Notes under the pieces: generated by a model
Seen by the model: only the letters and a program-made list of their open reading frames with translations
What the model was told of the DNA's origin: nothing
The model's database searches: none
NCBI GenBank assembly: GCA_023255415.1
Contig: JALRIN010000025.1
Location: forward strand, 1-45,005
Direction: 5' to 3'
From: Cypionkella sp.
GTDB lineage: Bacteria; Pseudomonadota; Alphaproteobacteria; Rhodobacterales; Rhodobacteraceae
DNA: 45,005 nucleotides
In this document: positions 16,825-25,485 of the stretch, in pieces
How positions within the stretch are numbered: position 1 is the first letter of the stretch
Layout of the letters: every line of letters begins with the position of its first letter
Made by a program: the position numbers and the translations under genes

Positions 16825-17991
16825 ATGACCTTCCGGCTTCTGTCCGCCGCTCTGATCTGGACCACCCTGATCTGTGCCCCCGCGCAGGCTTTCGAGACCC
16901 GCGCCACCTCGGCTTGGGTCTATGACGTGGCCACCGATACCGTGCTGATGGACAAAAACGGCGATGTGGCGGTGCCTCCGGCATCGATGTCGAAACTGAT
17001 GACGGTGAATATGCTGTTCGAGGCGCTGAAGGATGGGCGCGTCACCATGGACACCACCTTTGGGGTCTCGGATCACGCGATGAGCTTTACCGAAGCCGGT
17101 GGCTCGACCATGTTCTTGCAAAAGGGCGACCGCCCGACGGTGCATGATTTGATCCGCGGCATGATCGTCAATTCGGGCAATGACGCCTGCGTGGCGGTGG
17201 CCGAAGGGCTTGCAGGGTCAGAACCTGCCTTTGCCGAACAGATGACGCAGCGCGGCAAAGCGATTGGCCTGACGCAATCGCATTTCACCAATTCCTCGGG
17301 CTGGCCCGATCCCGGTCAGCGCATGAGCATGAAGGATCTGGGCAAGCTGGCACAGCGCCTGATCACCGAGTTTCCCGAGCTTTACACCGTCTTTGCAGAA
17401 ACCGATTTCAACTATAAAAACCGCGCGCCGGCCAATGCCAACAACCGCAACCCGCTTTTGGGCTTGGGCATTGGCGCGGATGGCCTGAAAACCGGCCATA
17501 CCGAAGAGGCAGGCTTTGGCATGGTAGGTTCGGTAAAACAGGGCGAGCGTCGGGTGATCTTTGCGATCACCGGCCTGAGCTCGGCGCCGGAACGCGCATC
17601 CGAGGCCGAAAAGATCTCGACTTGGGCCTTTCATCAATTCGCATTGAAAACGGCGGCCAAAGCAGGCGAACCTATTGCGCAGGCCGAGGTGTTTTTGGGC
17701 GCCGAGCAGAGCGTTGGTCTGGTGCCTGCCGAAGATATTCGCCTGCTGATCCCCGCTTTGGCGCAAGACGGTTTGCAAGCCGAGGTGGTCTATAACGGCC
17801 CCTTGGCCGCGCCGATCATCAAGGGCAGCAAAGTGGCCGAACTGGTCATCGACGTGCCCGGATTGCCCGAACATCGCGTGCCCCTGCTGACGCAGGCCGA
17901 TGTGGCGCAGGCTGGGTTCATGGCGCGGATGACTGCCGCCGCACAAAAGCTTTTTGCCGAATATATCGGCAAATCAGCAACGGCGGGCTGA
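16825..17991 (+). CDS. D-alanyl-D-alanine carboxypeptidase (PBP5/6 family)
   Basis: Periplasmic penicillin-binding protein that trims the terminal D-Ala of peptidoglycan stem peptides. It is 388 residues with a signal peptide (about 1-22, APAQA). The three S11-family motifs are present: SMSK in PASMSKLMT (near 54), the SGN motif in VNSGNDACVA (near 118) and KTG in GLKTGHTEEAG (near 220). A C-terminal PBP5-type beta domain follows, ending with an amphipathic helix for membrane attachment. Its stop overlaps the tmk ATG by one base. Confidence 0.95.
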   Translation: MTFRLLSAALIWTTLICAPAQAFETRATSAWVYDVATDTVLMDKNGDVAVPPASMSKLMTVNMLFEALKDGRVTMDTTFGVSDHAMSFTEAGGSTMFLQKGDRPTVHDLIRGMIVNSGNDACVAVAEGLAGSEPAFAEQMTQRGKAIGLTQSHFTNSSGWPDPGQRMSMKDLGKLAQRLITEFPELYTVFAETDFNYKNRAPANANNRNPLLGLGIGADGLKTGHTEEAGFGMVGSVKQGERRVIFAITGLSSAPERASEAEKISTWAFHQFALKTAAKAGEPIAQAEVFLGAEQSVGLVPAEDIRLLIPALAQDGLQAEVVYNGPLAAPIIKGSKVAELVIDVPGLPEHRVPLLTQADVAQAGFMARMTAAAQKLFAEYIGKSATAG

Positions 17992-18611
17992 TGGCCGGGA
18001 TGTTTCTAAGCTTTGAAGGCATCGACGGCTCGGGCAAATCCACCCAGGCGCGGCTTTTGGCCGAGGCTTTGCGCGCGCGCGGCATGCGCGTGACCCTGAC
18101 GCGCGAACCGGGCGGCTCGGCCGGGGCCGAGGAAATTCGCCGACTGGTGCTGGAGGGCGCTGCCGACCGTTGGTCTACGGAAACCGAGTTGTTGCTGTTT
18201 ACCGCCGCGCGCCGCGATCATCTGGAAAAAACCATCCGCCCCGCCTTGGCGCGCGGCGAGGTGGTGATCTGCGACCGCTTTGCCGACAGCAGCCGCATAT
18301 ATCAGGGCCTGACACGCGGCGATCTGCGGGGAACGGTCGATGCGCTGCACGACCTGATGATCGGGGTGGAACCTGACCTGACCTTTCTGATCGACATCGA
18401 CCCCGGCCTTGGTCTGCGGCGCGCCATTGCCCGCGCGGGCAGCGAGATGCGGTTTGAAGGCATGGGTCTTGGCTTTTTGGAAAAGGCGCGCGCGGGGTTT
18501 CTGGCGCTGGCCACAGCCTCACCGCAGCGGTTTCGCATCATCGACGGCACCGGAGCCGCCGAAGATGTGGCGCAGGCCGTGACCGCCGCCGCCTTGGCGC
18601 ATCTGCCATGA
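17991..18611 (+). CDS. tmk: Thymidylate kinase
   Basis: Phosphorylates dTMP to dTDP for DNA synthesis. It is 206 residues with the P-loop SFEGIDGSGKSTQ near the start, LTREPGGS, and the DRFADSSRIYQG segment. It overlaps the carboxypeptidase gene by one base and holB by four bases. The tmk-holB pairing is common in proteobacteria. Confidence 0.97.
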   Translation: MAGMFLSFEGIDGSGKSTQARLLAEALRARGMRVTLTREPGGSAGAEEIRRLVLEGAADRWSTETELLLFTAARRDHLEKTIRPALARGEVVICDRFADSSRIYQGLTRGDLRGTVDALHDLMIGVEPDLTFLIDIDPGLGLRRAIARAGSEMRFEGMGLGFLEKARAGFLALATASPQRFRIIDGTGAAEDVAQAVTAAALAHLP

Positions 18612-19726
18612 GCGAGGGCCATCCCGAACCCGACCGCATCGAGGGCGCACCGCATCCGCGCCAAACCGCACAGCTGATCGGCCAGAGCAAAGCCGAGGCA
18701 GCGTTTCTGGCGGCGTTTAATGGCAAGCATCTGCATCATGGCTGGCTGGTCACCGGGCCGCGCGGTGTCGGCAAAGCCACGCTGGCGTGGAAAATCGCGC
18801 GGTTTTTGTTGGCCACGCCCGATGACGACGGCGGCATGTTTGCCGCACCGGCCCCACAAAGCTTGGACATCCCCGACAGCCACCCCGTCGCCCACAGGCT
18901 TGCCGCCCTGACGGAATCGCGGCTGTTTTTGCTGCGCCGCCCCTATGACGAAAAAGCCGCGCGGCTAAAGCAAGACATCACCGTTGACGAAGTGCGCAAG
19001 ATGAAAAGCTTTTTCGCGCTTTCGGCGGCCGATGGCGGCAGGCGCGTTGCGATCATCGACAGCATCGACGAGATGAACGTCTCGGCCGCTAATGCGCTGT
19101 TGAAACTGCTGGAAGAACCGCCCGCACGGGTGACGATCCTGATGATCTCGCATCAGCCGGCCAAACTGTTGCCCACCATCCGTTCGCGTTGCCGCGAGCT
19201 GCGGCTGGGGGCTTTGTCGCCGCAAGATCTGTCCAACGCGCTGACCCAAGCGGGCGGCGAGGTCGCGGCTTCCGAGGCGACCGCCCTGGCCGAATTGGCC
19301 GGCGGATCGGTAGGCGAGGCATTTCGGATGACCAATCTGGACGGCTTGCAGCATTACGAGGCTCTGATCAGCCTGTTTGCCACCCTGCCCCGGCTTGACC
19401 GCCCCCGCGCGCTGAACTTTGCCGAGAAATCGGCAGGCAAGGGTGCCGAGGCGCAGTTTGACCTAAGCGTTACGCTGCTGGATCTGTTTTTGGCGCGGCT
19501 GGCGCGCGCGGGCACGTTGCAGCTGCTGCCACCCGAGGCCGCGCGCGGCGAAGCCGATCTGATTTCGCGGCTTTCGCCGAGCCCCCATCACGCCCGCGAA
19601 TGGGCCGATGCGGCGCAACATCTTGGCCTGCGCGCGCGCAAAGCGCGGGCAGTGAACCTTGACCCTGCCGCCCTTCTGATGGATATGCTTTTACACATCA
19701 ACGAGACGTCGGCCAGGCTGGCCTAG
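18608..19726 (+). CDS. holB: DNA polymerase III subunit delta'
   Basis: Clamp-loader subunit, 372 residues. The AAA+ core has a P-loop-like GPRGVGKATLAW, the arginine-finger SRC motif in IRSRCREL, and NALLKLLEEPP, all typical of HolB. Its ATG sits in the tmk stop (ATGA). A tatD-like gene follows 10 bases later, the classical tmk-holB-tatD order. Confidence 0.95.
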   Translation: MSEGHPEPDRIEGAPHPRQTAQLIGQSKAEAAFLAAFNGKHLHHGWLVTGPRGVGKATLAWKIARFLLATPDDDGGMFAAPAPQSLDIPDSHPVAHRLAALTESRLFLLRRPYDEKAARLKQDITVDEVRKMKSFFALSAADGGRRVAIIDSIDEMNVSAANALLKLLEEPPARVTILMISHQPAKLLPTIRSRCRELRLGALSPQDLSNALTQAGGEVAASEATALAELAGGSVGEAFRMTNLDGLQHYEALISLFATLPRLDRPRALNFAEKSAGKGAEAQFDLSVTLLDLFLARLARAGTLQLLPPEAARGEADLISRLSPSPHHAREWADAAQHLGLRARKARAVNLDPAALLMDMLLHINETSARLA

Positions 19727-19736
19727 GGGGCACCGC

Positions 19737-20525
19737 ATGGCATTCGAAATCGTAGACAGCCACTGCCACCTTGATTTTCCCGACTTTGCCGAGGAACTGC
19801 CCGAGGTGATCGCCCGCGCCCGCGCCGCTGGCGTGTCGCGCATGGTGACGATCTGCACCAAATTGCCAAACCTGCCCCGCGTCCGCGAGATCGCCCGCAG
19901 CTATGACGGCGTCTATTATGCGGCGGGCGTGCATCCGATGTCGGTGGCCGACCACGCGCCGGTGACGGTGGCCGAGTTGGTGGCGCTGGCAGAAGATCCG
20001 CTGTTTGTCGGCATTGGCGAAACCGGCCTTGATTATCACTACACCGCCGAATCGGCCGAGGTGCAAAAGACCAGCCTGCGCATTCACATTCAGGCCGCCC
20101 AAGAAACCGGCCTGCCACTGATCATCCATGCGCGCGGCGCTGACGACGACATGGCCCGCATTCTGGCCGAGGGGATGGAAGCCAAGCCATATGCTTGCGT
20201 GATGCATTGCTTTTCCTCTTCCGAGGCTTTGGGCCGCGCTGCTTTGGACATGGGGTTTTATCTGTCAATGTCGGGCATCACCGCCTTTCCCAAAAGCCAA
20301 GAGCTGCGCGACATTTTTGCACGCGCGCCACTGGACCGGATTTTGTTGGAAACCGACAGCCCCTATCTGGCGCCACCGCCACATCGCGGCCGGCGCAACG
20401 AGCCCGCCTACACCGCCTTTACAGCCAAAGCCGGTGCTGACGTCTTTGGTGTTAGCGAAGAAGCCTTTGCTGCCGCCACGACCGCGAATTTCAACCGGCT
20501 GTTTACCCGCGCAAAGGCGATGTGA
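19737..20525 (+). CDS. TatD family metal-dependent hydrolase
   Basis: Amidohydrolase-fold metalloenzyme; TatD proteins have DNase activity in some species. It is 262 residues with the first metal block DSHCHLDFPDF, GVHPMSV, the glutamate in GIGETGLDYHY, HARGADDD, and the final metal Asp in LLETDSPYLAPPPHRG. The stop overlaps the next start by one base. Confidence 0.94.
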   Translation: MAFEIVDSHCHLDFPDFAEELPEVIARARAAGVSRMVTICTKLPNLPRVREIARSYDGVYYAAGVHPMSVADHAPVTVAELVALAEDPLFVGIGETGLDYHYTAESAEVQKTSLRIHIQAAQETGLPLIIHARGADDDMARILAEGMEAKPYACVMHCFSSSEALGRAALDMGFYLSMSGITAFPKSQELRDIFARAPLDRILLETDSPYLAPPPHRGRRNEPAYTAFTAKAGADVFGVSEEAFAAATTANFNRLFTRAKAM

Positions 20526-21325
20526 TGGCACAGATGCGCTTTACCGTGCTTGGCTGCGGATCATCGGGCGGCGTGCCGCGTTTGGGCGGGCATTGGGGCG
20601 ATTGCGATCCCGCCAATCCGAAAAACCGCCGCCGCCGTTGTTCTTTGCTGGTCGAACGGATCGAGGGCACGGCGATCACCCGGGTGCTGATCGACACCAC
20701 CCCCGATATGCACCACCAATTGCTGGACGCCAATATCGGCACGCTTGACGCTGTGGTCTACACCCATTCGCACGCCGATCATGTGCATGGCATCGACGAT
20801 CTGCGGCAGATCGTGATGAACCAACGCGCGCGCCTGCCGGTCTGGGCCGATGCACCGACCCAAGACCAATTGCTGTCGCGCTTTGCCTATGCCTTTGTGC
20901 AGCCCGAAGGCTCGCCCTATCCGCCGATGCTGGATCTGCATGCGATCCATGGCGCGTTCGAGATTTCGGGTGCGGCTGGCCCGATCGGTTTTCAGCCCTT
21001 TACCGTCGATCACGGCTCGATGAATGCGCTGGGGTTTCGGGTGGCGGGGCTGGCCTATCTGCCCGATGTCGTGGCGATCCCCGAAGCGGCTTGGCCGCAT
21101 CTGATGGGGCTCAAGGTCTGGATCTTGGACGCGCTGCGCCGCACGCCGCACCCGACCCATGCGCATTTGGCGCTGTCGCTCGAATGGATCGCGCGGGCGA
21201 ACCCCGCGCAGGCGGTCTTGACCAATATGCATCTGGATATGGATTATGCCACGCTGGTGGCCGAACTGCCCGATCACATCACCCCCGCCTATGATGGGTT
21301 GCAACTGACGCTCGATCATCCATGA
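20525..21325 (+). CDS. MBL-fold metallo-hydrolase (PhnP-like)
   Basis: Metallo-beta-lactamase fold phosphodiesterase-type protein, 266 residues. The metal motif THSHADHVHGIDDLR lies near residue 80, the start has LGCGSSGGVPR, and a late LTNMHLDMDY segment carries another ligand. This layout matches the PhnP-like cyclic phosphodiesterase group, which often follows tatD in alphaproteobacteria; the substrate here is unknown. An ATG at 20525 (TGATG overlap with the upstream stop) is preferred over GTG at 20522; ATG at 20534 is also possible. Confidence 0.9.
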   Translation: MAQMRFTVLGCGSSGGVPRLGGHWGDCDPANPKNRRRRCSLLVERIEGTAITRVLIDTTPDMHHQLLDANIGTLDAVVYTHSHADHVHGIDDLRQIVMNQRARLPVWADAPTQDQLLSRFAYAFVQPEGSPYPPMLDLHAIHGAFEISGAAGPIGFQPFTVDHGSMNALGFRVAGLAYLPDVVAIPEAAWPHLMGLKVWILDALRRTPHPTHAHLALSLEWIARANPAQAVLTNMHLDMDYATLVAELPDHITPAYDGLQLTLDHP

Positions 21326-22260
21326 GCGCGCTGCTGGACGTTATCCTGCCGGTGTTTCTACTGATCGGCTTTGGCTATGCCGCCGCCCGCGCGGGCATGT
21401 TTTCGGAAAGCAATGTCGATGGCGTGATGCGCTATGCGCAAAGCTTTGCGCTGCCGGTGCTGCTGTTCAAATCGATCTCGGCGCTGGATCTGACGCAGGC
21501 CTATAATCCGGGACTGATGCTGTCGTTTTATGCCGGGGCCTTCGCCGGCTTTGGCTTTGCCTTCTTTGGCGCTTTGCTGATTTTCAAACGCCCGCTGACC
21601 GATTGTGTCGCCATTGGCTTTGCGGGCCTGTTTTCCAACACCCTGCTGCTGGGCCTGCCGATCACCGAGCGCGCCTATGGCTCGGCGGCGCTTGCGGGCA
21701 ATTACGCGATCATTTCGATCCATGCGCCGATCCTATATAGCTTTGGCATCTTGATGATGGAATGGGCGCGCTCGCGCGGCAAGGTCAGCAATGTGCCTGC
21801 CCTGCTGGTGCAAGTGTCCAAGGGCGTGATCAAACAGCCGCTGGTCATTGGTATTCTGTGCGGCTTTGTGGTCAACCTGTCAGGGCTTGCGGTGCCCAAC
21901 TTTGCAGCCTCGGCAGTCGAAATGATGGCGCGGTCGGGCATTCCGGCGGCGCTGTTTGGGCTGGGTGGTGTGCTCTGGCGGTATCGCCCCGAAGGCGACC
22001 GCGCCACGATTGCGATGGTCTGCGCCTCGTCTTTGCTGATCCATCCGGCGATAGCCTATGGTTTGGGGCACTATGGCTTTGGTCTGGATACCGCAAGCCT
22101 GCGCTCGGCCACCGTCACCGCAGCGATGGCGCCGGGGGTGAACGCCTATATGTTCGCGCATATGTATGGGGTCGGCAAACGGGTGGCGGCCTCTTCGGTG
22201 CTGATCGCCACGGCGCTGTCGATCTTTACCACTTGGGGCTGGCTACACCTTTTGCCGTGA
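21322..22260 (+). CDS. AEC family transporter
   Basis: Inner-membrane carrier of the auxin efflux carrier/malonate transporter family, 312 residues, with about ten hydrophobic helices. The start MSALLDVILPVFLLIGFGYA and the discontinuous-helix regions around GLPIT and GVNAYMFAHMYG fit the family. The substrate is unknown. It overlaps the MBL gene by four bases and converges on the agmatinase gene, the two coding ends overlapping by 18 bases. Confidence 0.9.
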   Translation: MSALLDVILPVFLLIGFGYAAARAGMFSESNVDGVMRYAQSFALPVLLFKSISALDLTQAYNPGLMLSFYAGAFAGFGFAFFGALLIFKRPLTDCVAIGFAGLFSNTLLLGLPITERAYGSAALAGNYAIISIHAPILYSFGILMMEWARSRGKVSNVPALLVQVSKGVIKQPLVIGILCGFVVNLSGLAVPNFAASAVEMMARSGIPAALFGLGGVLWRYRPEGDRATIAMVCASSLLIHPAIAYGLGHYGFGLDTASLRSATVTAAMAPGVNAYMFAHMYGVGKRVAASSVLIATALSIFTTWGWLHLLP

Positions 22261-23211
22261 CGCCCGCGCCTCGAAGATAAAGCCCAAGAAGTTCAGCAAG
22301 ATCTGCGCCGCCAGAATGCTGGTCGATTGGGTTTGATCATAATCGGGCGCGACTTCGACCAGATCCATACCGACAATCTCGTGGCGCTTAGCCAGCGTTT
22401 GCAGCATTTCCAGCACCTCGTAATACAGAAACCCGCCATGGCTGGGGGTGCCGGTGCCCGGTGCAATCGAGGGGCAAAAGCCGTCGATATCCAGCGTGAC
22501 ATAGACCCGCGCACCTGCCGGAATGCGGTCGATCACCGCCTGCATCCCCAAACCGCGCGCCTGTCGCACCGACAAGATGTCCGAACCCATCGCGCGCGCG
22601 GCCTCGTAGCCTTCGCGCGCGGTGGACGACACGTTGCGAATGCCGACTTGTGTCAGCCCTGTCACCCAAGGCTTTTCCGCCGCCCGCCGCATGGGCGAGC
22701 CATGGCCCACCCGCACGCCGTGGCGTTCGTCAACAAAATCCAGATGCGCGTCGATCTGCAGGATATGGATATCGCCTTGGCCCTCAAAGGCTTCGATAAT
22801 CGGGATATTCACCGAATGATCACCGCCAATCACAATCGGCAATGCGCCTGCGGCCAGCATCGCCGTTACCCCTGTGCGGATATTGGCATGGCTGCGCGCG
22901 GTGTCGGTATGCACAATATCGGCATCGCCAATATCAACGATCCGCACCGAGTCGGGCAGATAGGTGCAATCGTCTTCATGGTCATAGGCGCCCGCATGGC
23001 CAAAGCTGAACAGCGTCGAAGCCTCGCGCACCGAGCGCGGCCCAAAGCGCGCACCGGAACGAAACTGCGTGCCCGCATCAAAGGGCGCCCCCATCACCGC
23101 CACATCGGCGTCGATCTGGGTCCAATCTTGCACATAGGGGCGCTTACCAAAGGTGGCGATCCCGACAAAAGGCAGGTTCAACCGCCCCGTTTCATAGCCA
23201 TGCCCTGACAT
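22243..23211 (-). CDS. speB: Agmatinase/ureohydrolase family protein
   Basis: Manganese-dependent ureohydrolase, 322 residues; agmatinase converts agmatine to putrescine and urea. Metal-binding blocks are GGDHSVN (near 140), IDAHLDFVD (near 165) and LDIDGFCPSIAPGTGTP (near 245). The usual Asp-Pro after the last pair of ligands is Cys-Pro here, so the substrate could be another guanidino compound. It is the last gene of a polyamine-type ABC operon, only 9 bases after a permease, linking uptake of a guanidino or polyamine compound to its hydrolysis. Confidence 0.9.
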   Translation of the reverse strand: MSGHGYETGRLNLPFVGIATFGKRPYVQDWTQIDADVAVMGAPFDAGTQFRSGARFGPRSVREASTLFSFGHAGAYDHEDDCTYLPDSVRIVDIGDADIVHTDTARSHANIRTGVTAMLAAGALPIVIGGDHSVNIPIIEAFEGQGDIHILQIDAHLDFVDERHGVRVGHGSPMRRAAEKPWVTGLTQVGIRNVSSTAREGYEAARAMGSDILSVRQARGLGMQAVIDRIPAGARVYVTLDIDGFCPSIAPGTGTPSHGGFLYYEVLEMLQTLAKRHEIVGMDLVEVAPDYDQTQSTSILAAQILLNFLGFIFEARASRQKV

Positions 23212-23220
23212 GATATATCC

Positions 23221-24141
23221 TTAGTGCGGAGAGATCCCGCGCAGACGCTCTGAACGCCGGCGCAGCAATTCAACAGTTGCCAGCAAGGCGATCGAAAACA
23301 CCACAAGAATCGTGGCCACCGACAAGATCGCCGGCGAAATCGCCTCGCGGATACCGTTCCACATCTGGCGCGGAATGGTTTGTTCGTCATTCGCGCCGAC
23401 AAACAGCACCACCACAACTTCGTCAAACGAGGTGACAAAGGCAAACAGCGCGCCCGAGATCATACCCGGCAAAATCAGCGGCATCGTCACCTTGAAAAAC
23501 GTCGTGGTGGGCGAGGCCCCAAGGCTGGCACTGGCGCGGGTCAGCGAATGGTCAAAGCCCGACAAAGTCGCAGTCACAGTGATGATGACAAAGGGAATGC
23601 CAAGTGTGGCGTGCGCCATGATCACGCCCAAATAGGGCACGCCCCATTTGTTGATGCCAATGCTCGAGTAGAAAAAGAACAGACCCAGCGTGATAATGAT
23701 CAAAGGCACGATCATCGGCGAGATCAGCACCGCCATGATGGCGCGACGGTAGGGCATCTCGGGGCGCGACAGGCCAAGAGCTGCCAGCGTGCCCAGAAAA
23801 GTCGCGGTGATGGTCGCGAAAAAGCCGACGATTGCCGAGTTTTTCGCCGCATTCACCCAAGCCGCATCTTGCCAGACCGTCGCCCACCAAGCCGCATCCC
23901 GCGGCACATCAGTGGGCACATTTGGGTGGGTCAGCAAAAGATCATACCAGCGCAAGGAATAGCCCGTAGGATCAAGCGACAGCATCTTTTCGGTAAAGGT
24001 GAAATAGGGCTCTGCGTTAAACGACAACGGAATCACGATCAGGATCGGAGCGATCAAAAACAGAAAGATCAGCGCGCAAATAACCCGGAATGTATAATAC
24101 CAAGCCCGTTCCAGCGGAGAGGCGTAAATCGGAAGTGCCAT
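23221..24141 (-). CDS. ABC transporter permease, polyamine type (PotC-like)
   Basis: Inner-membrane permease, 306 residues, six predicted helices. The EAA-loop region RASASLGASPTTTFFKVTMPLILPG is the ATPase contact. Its length and late operon position fit PotC. A longer loop than usual follows the first helix (about 45-95), as in the partner permease. It lies 10 bases after the PotB-like gene and 9 bases before the agmatinase gene. Confidence 0.93.
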   Translation of the reverse strand: MALPIYASPLERAWYYTFRVICALIFLFLIAPILIVIPLSFNAEPYFTFTEKMLSLDPTGYSLRWYDLLLTHPNVPTDVPRDAAWWATVWQDAAWVNAAKNSAIVGFFATITATFLGTLAALGLSRPEMPYRRAIMAVLISPMIVPLIIITLGLFFFYSSIGINKWGVPYLGVIMAHATLGIPFVIITVTATLSGFDHSLTRASASLGASPTTTFFKVTMPLILPGMISGALFAFVTSFDEVVVVLFVGANDEQTIPRQMWNGIREAISPAILSVATILVVFSIALLATVELLRRRSERLRGISPH

Positions 24142-24151
24142 TGTTTGCCCC

Positions 24152-25417
24152 TTAACCCAGTTTCAATTTGTCGATGCCAACCAGCTTGTCATAAAGCCAG
24201 TACAGCAGCAGGATAGATGCCAGCAAAATCGTCGCCAGTGCTGCAGCCAGCGACCAGTTGTTTGATTTGTTGACATGGAAGGCGATCAGGTTCGAGATCA
24301 GCTGCCCCGACGCACCACCGACCAAAGCCGGTGTGATGTAATAGCCAACCGACAGGATGAACACCAAGAGCCCACCCGCGCCAATGCCCGGAATGGTTTG
24401 CGGCAGATAAACCCTACGGAACGCAGTCCAAGAGGTGGCACCAAGGCTGCGGGCAGCCCTCACATAACTGGGCGGAATCGGCTTCATCACCGAATAAAGC
24501 GGCAAGATCATAAAGGGCAGCAGAATATGCGTCATCGCAATCATCGTGCCCATCAGGTTGTTGATCATCACCAAACGCTGATCTTCTGTGATGATGCCAG
24601 CCCAGACCAGCAGACTGTTCACCACGCCCTGGCCCTGCAACAACACCATCCAAGCAGTGGTCCGCACCAAAAGCGAGGTCCAGAATGGCAAAAGCACCAT
24701 GATCATCAACAGGCTGGCATAGCGCATCGGCAGCGACGCCAGTAAAAACGCCACCGGATAGCCAATGATCAGACACAGAAAGGTAATCGCCGCCGACAGC
24801 GCAAACGTGCGCACAAACAGGTTCACATAGACCCGCTCGTTTTCCGGCACCTGTTGAATAGCCCCCGTCGCCGAACGTTCCAGATCGACAGCAGCCAGAT
24901 AGAAATCACCAGTATAGGCATGCGACACCCGCCGCATCACGCCCCAAAGCTCGGGCGAGGCCCAGTCTTTATCCAGCTTTGGCAAAGACTCCATAAAGGG
25001 CGGTTGCAGCTTTTTGGCCTCGCGTCCGGCCTTGGTGAACAAAGACCGGGTGCCGGGCATCTCGTAGTTGACCCGTTCGCCTGCGACGGCCACGGTTTTT
25101 GCAGCCCCAGCGGCGACCAGATCGGCCACCAGCGCGGTATAGGCGGCCTCGTCTGGTTCGGTGCCATTCGGGTGCTGATCAAACCAGGCCGAAATCTGCG
25201 GCATGTTTTCAGAAAATTTCGGGTTATAGATCGATTGATGCAAGACCTGCACAATCGGCGACACGAAGGTGATCATGATAAAGGCCAAAAGCGGTGCGAC
25301 CAGCATAAAGGCCCGCCATTTGGCTTTTGATTGCGCCTGCGCCAAGGCCTCTTTCAACGGTCTCCCGTCCGAGGTTGTCAGCAATACAGGGTCATTGGCA
25401 GCAAGATCGGCCATCAT
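24152..25417 (-). CDS. ABC transporter permease, polyamine type (PotB-like)
   Basis: Inner-membrane permease, 421 residues, longer than ordinary PotB (~280) because of a periplasmic insertion of about 130 residues between the first and second membrane helices. The EAA loop appears as AARSLGATSWTAFRRVYLPQTIPG. Two adjacent ATGs exist (25417 and 25414); AAGGATGG upstream fits the second slightly better. It is preceded by a stem-loop separating it from the binding-protein gene. Confidence 0.93.
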   Translation of the reverse strand: MMADLAANDPVLLTTSDGRPLKEALAQAQSKAKWRAFMLVAPLLAFIMITFVSPIVQVLHQSIYNPKFSENMPQISAWFDQHPNGTEPDEAAYTALVADLVAAGAAKTVAVAGERVNYEMPGTRSLFTKAGREAKKLQPPFMESLPKLDKDWASPELWGVMRRVSHAYTGDFYLAAVDLERSATGAIQQVPENERVYVNLFVRTFALSAAITFLCLIIGYPVAFLLASLPMRYASLLMIMVLLPFWTSLLVRTTAWMVLLQGQGVVNSLLVWAGIITEDQRLVMINNLMGTMIAMTHILLPFMILPLYSVMKPIPPSYVRAARSLGATSWTAFRRVYLPQTIPGIGAGGLLVFILSVGYYITPALVGGASGQLISNLIAFHVNKSNNWSLAAALATILLASILLLYWLYDKLVGIDKLKLG

Positions 25418-25451
25418 CCATCCTTCGAAATTCGACGTGCTTGATAGAATT

Positions 25452-25477
25452 CGGGCGCGAAGTGTCCCCCGCGCCCG
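25452..25477 (-). promoter_or_regulatory. Intercistronic stem-loop between binding-protein and permease genes
   Basis: Perfect 8-base arms CGGGCGCG / CGCGCCCG with a 10-base loop, placed 9 bases after the binding-protein stop and without a T-run. Such hairpins often protect the upstream part of ABC-operon mRNA so that binding protein is made in excess of permease; here this is inference. Confidence 0.6.
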
Positions 25478-25485
25478 TTTTCACA

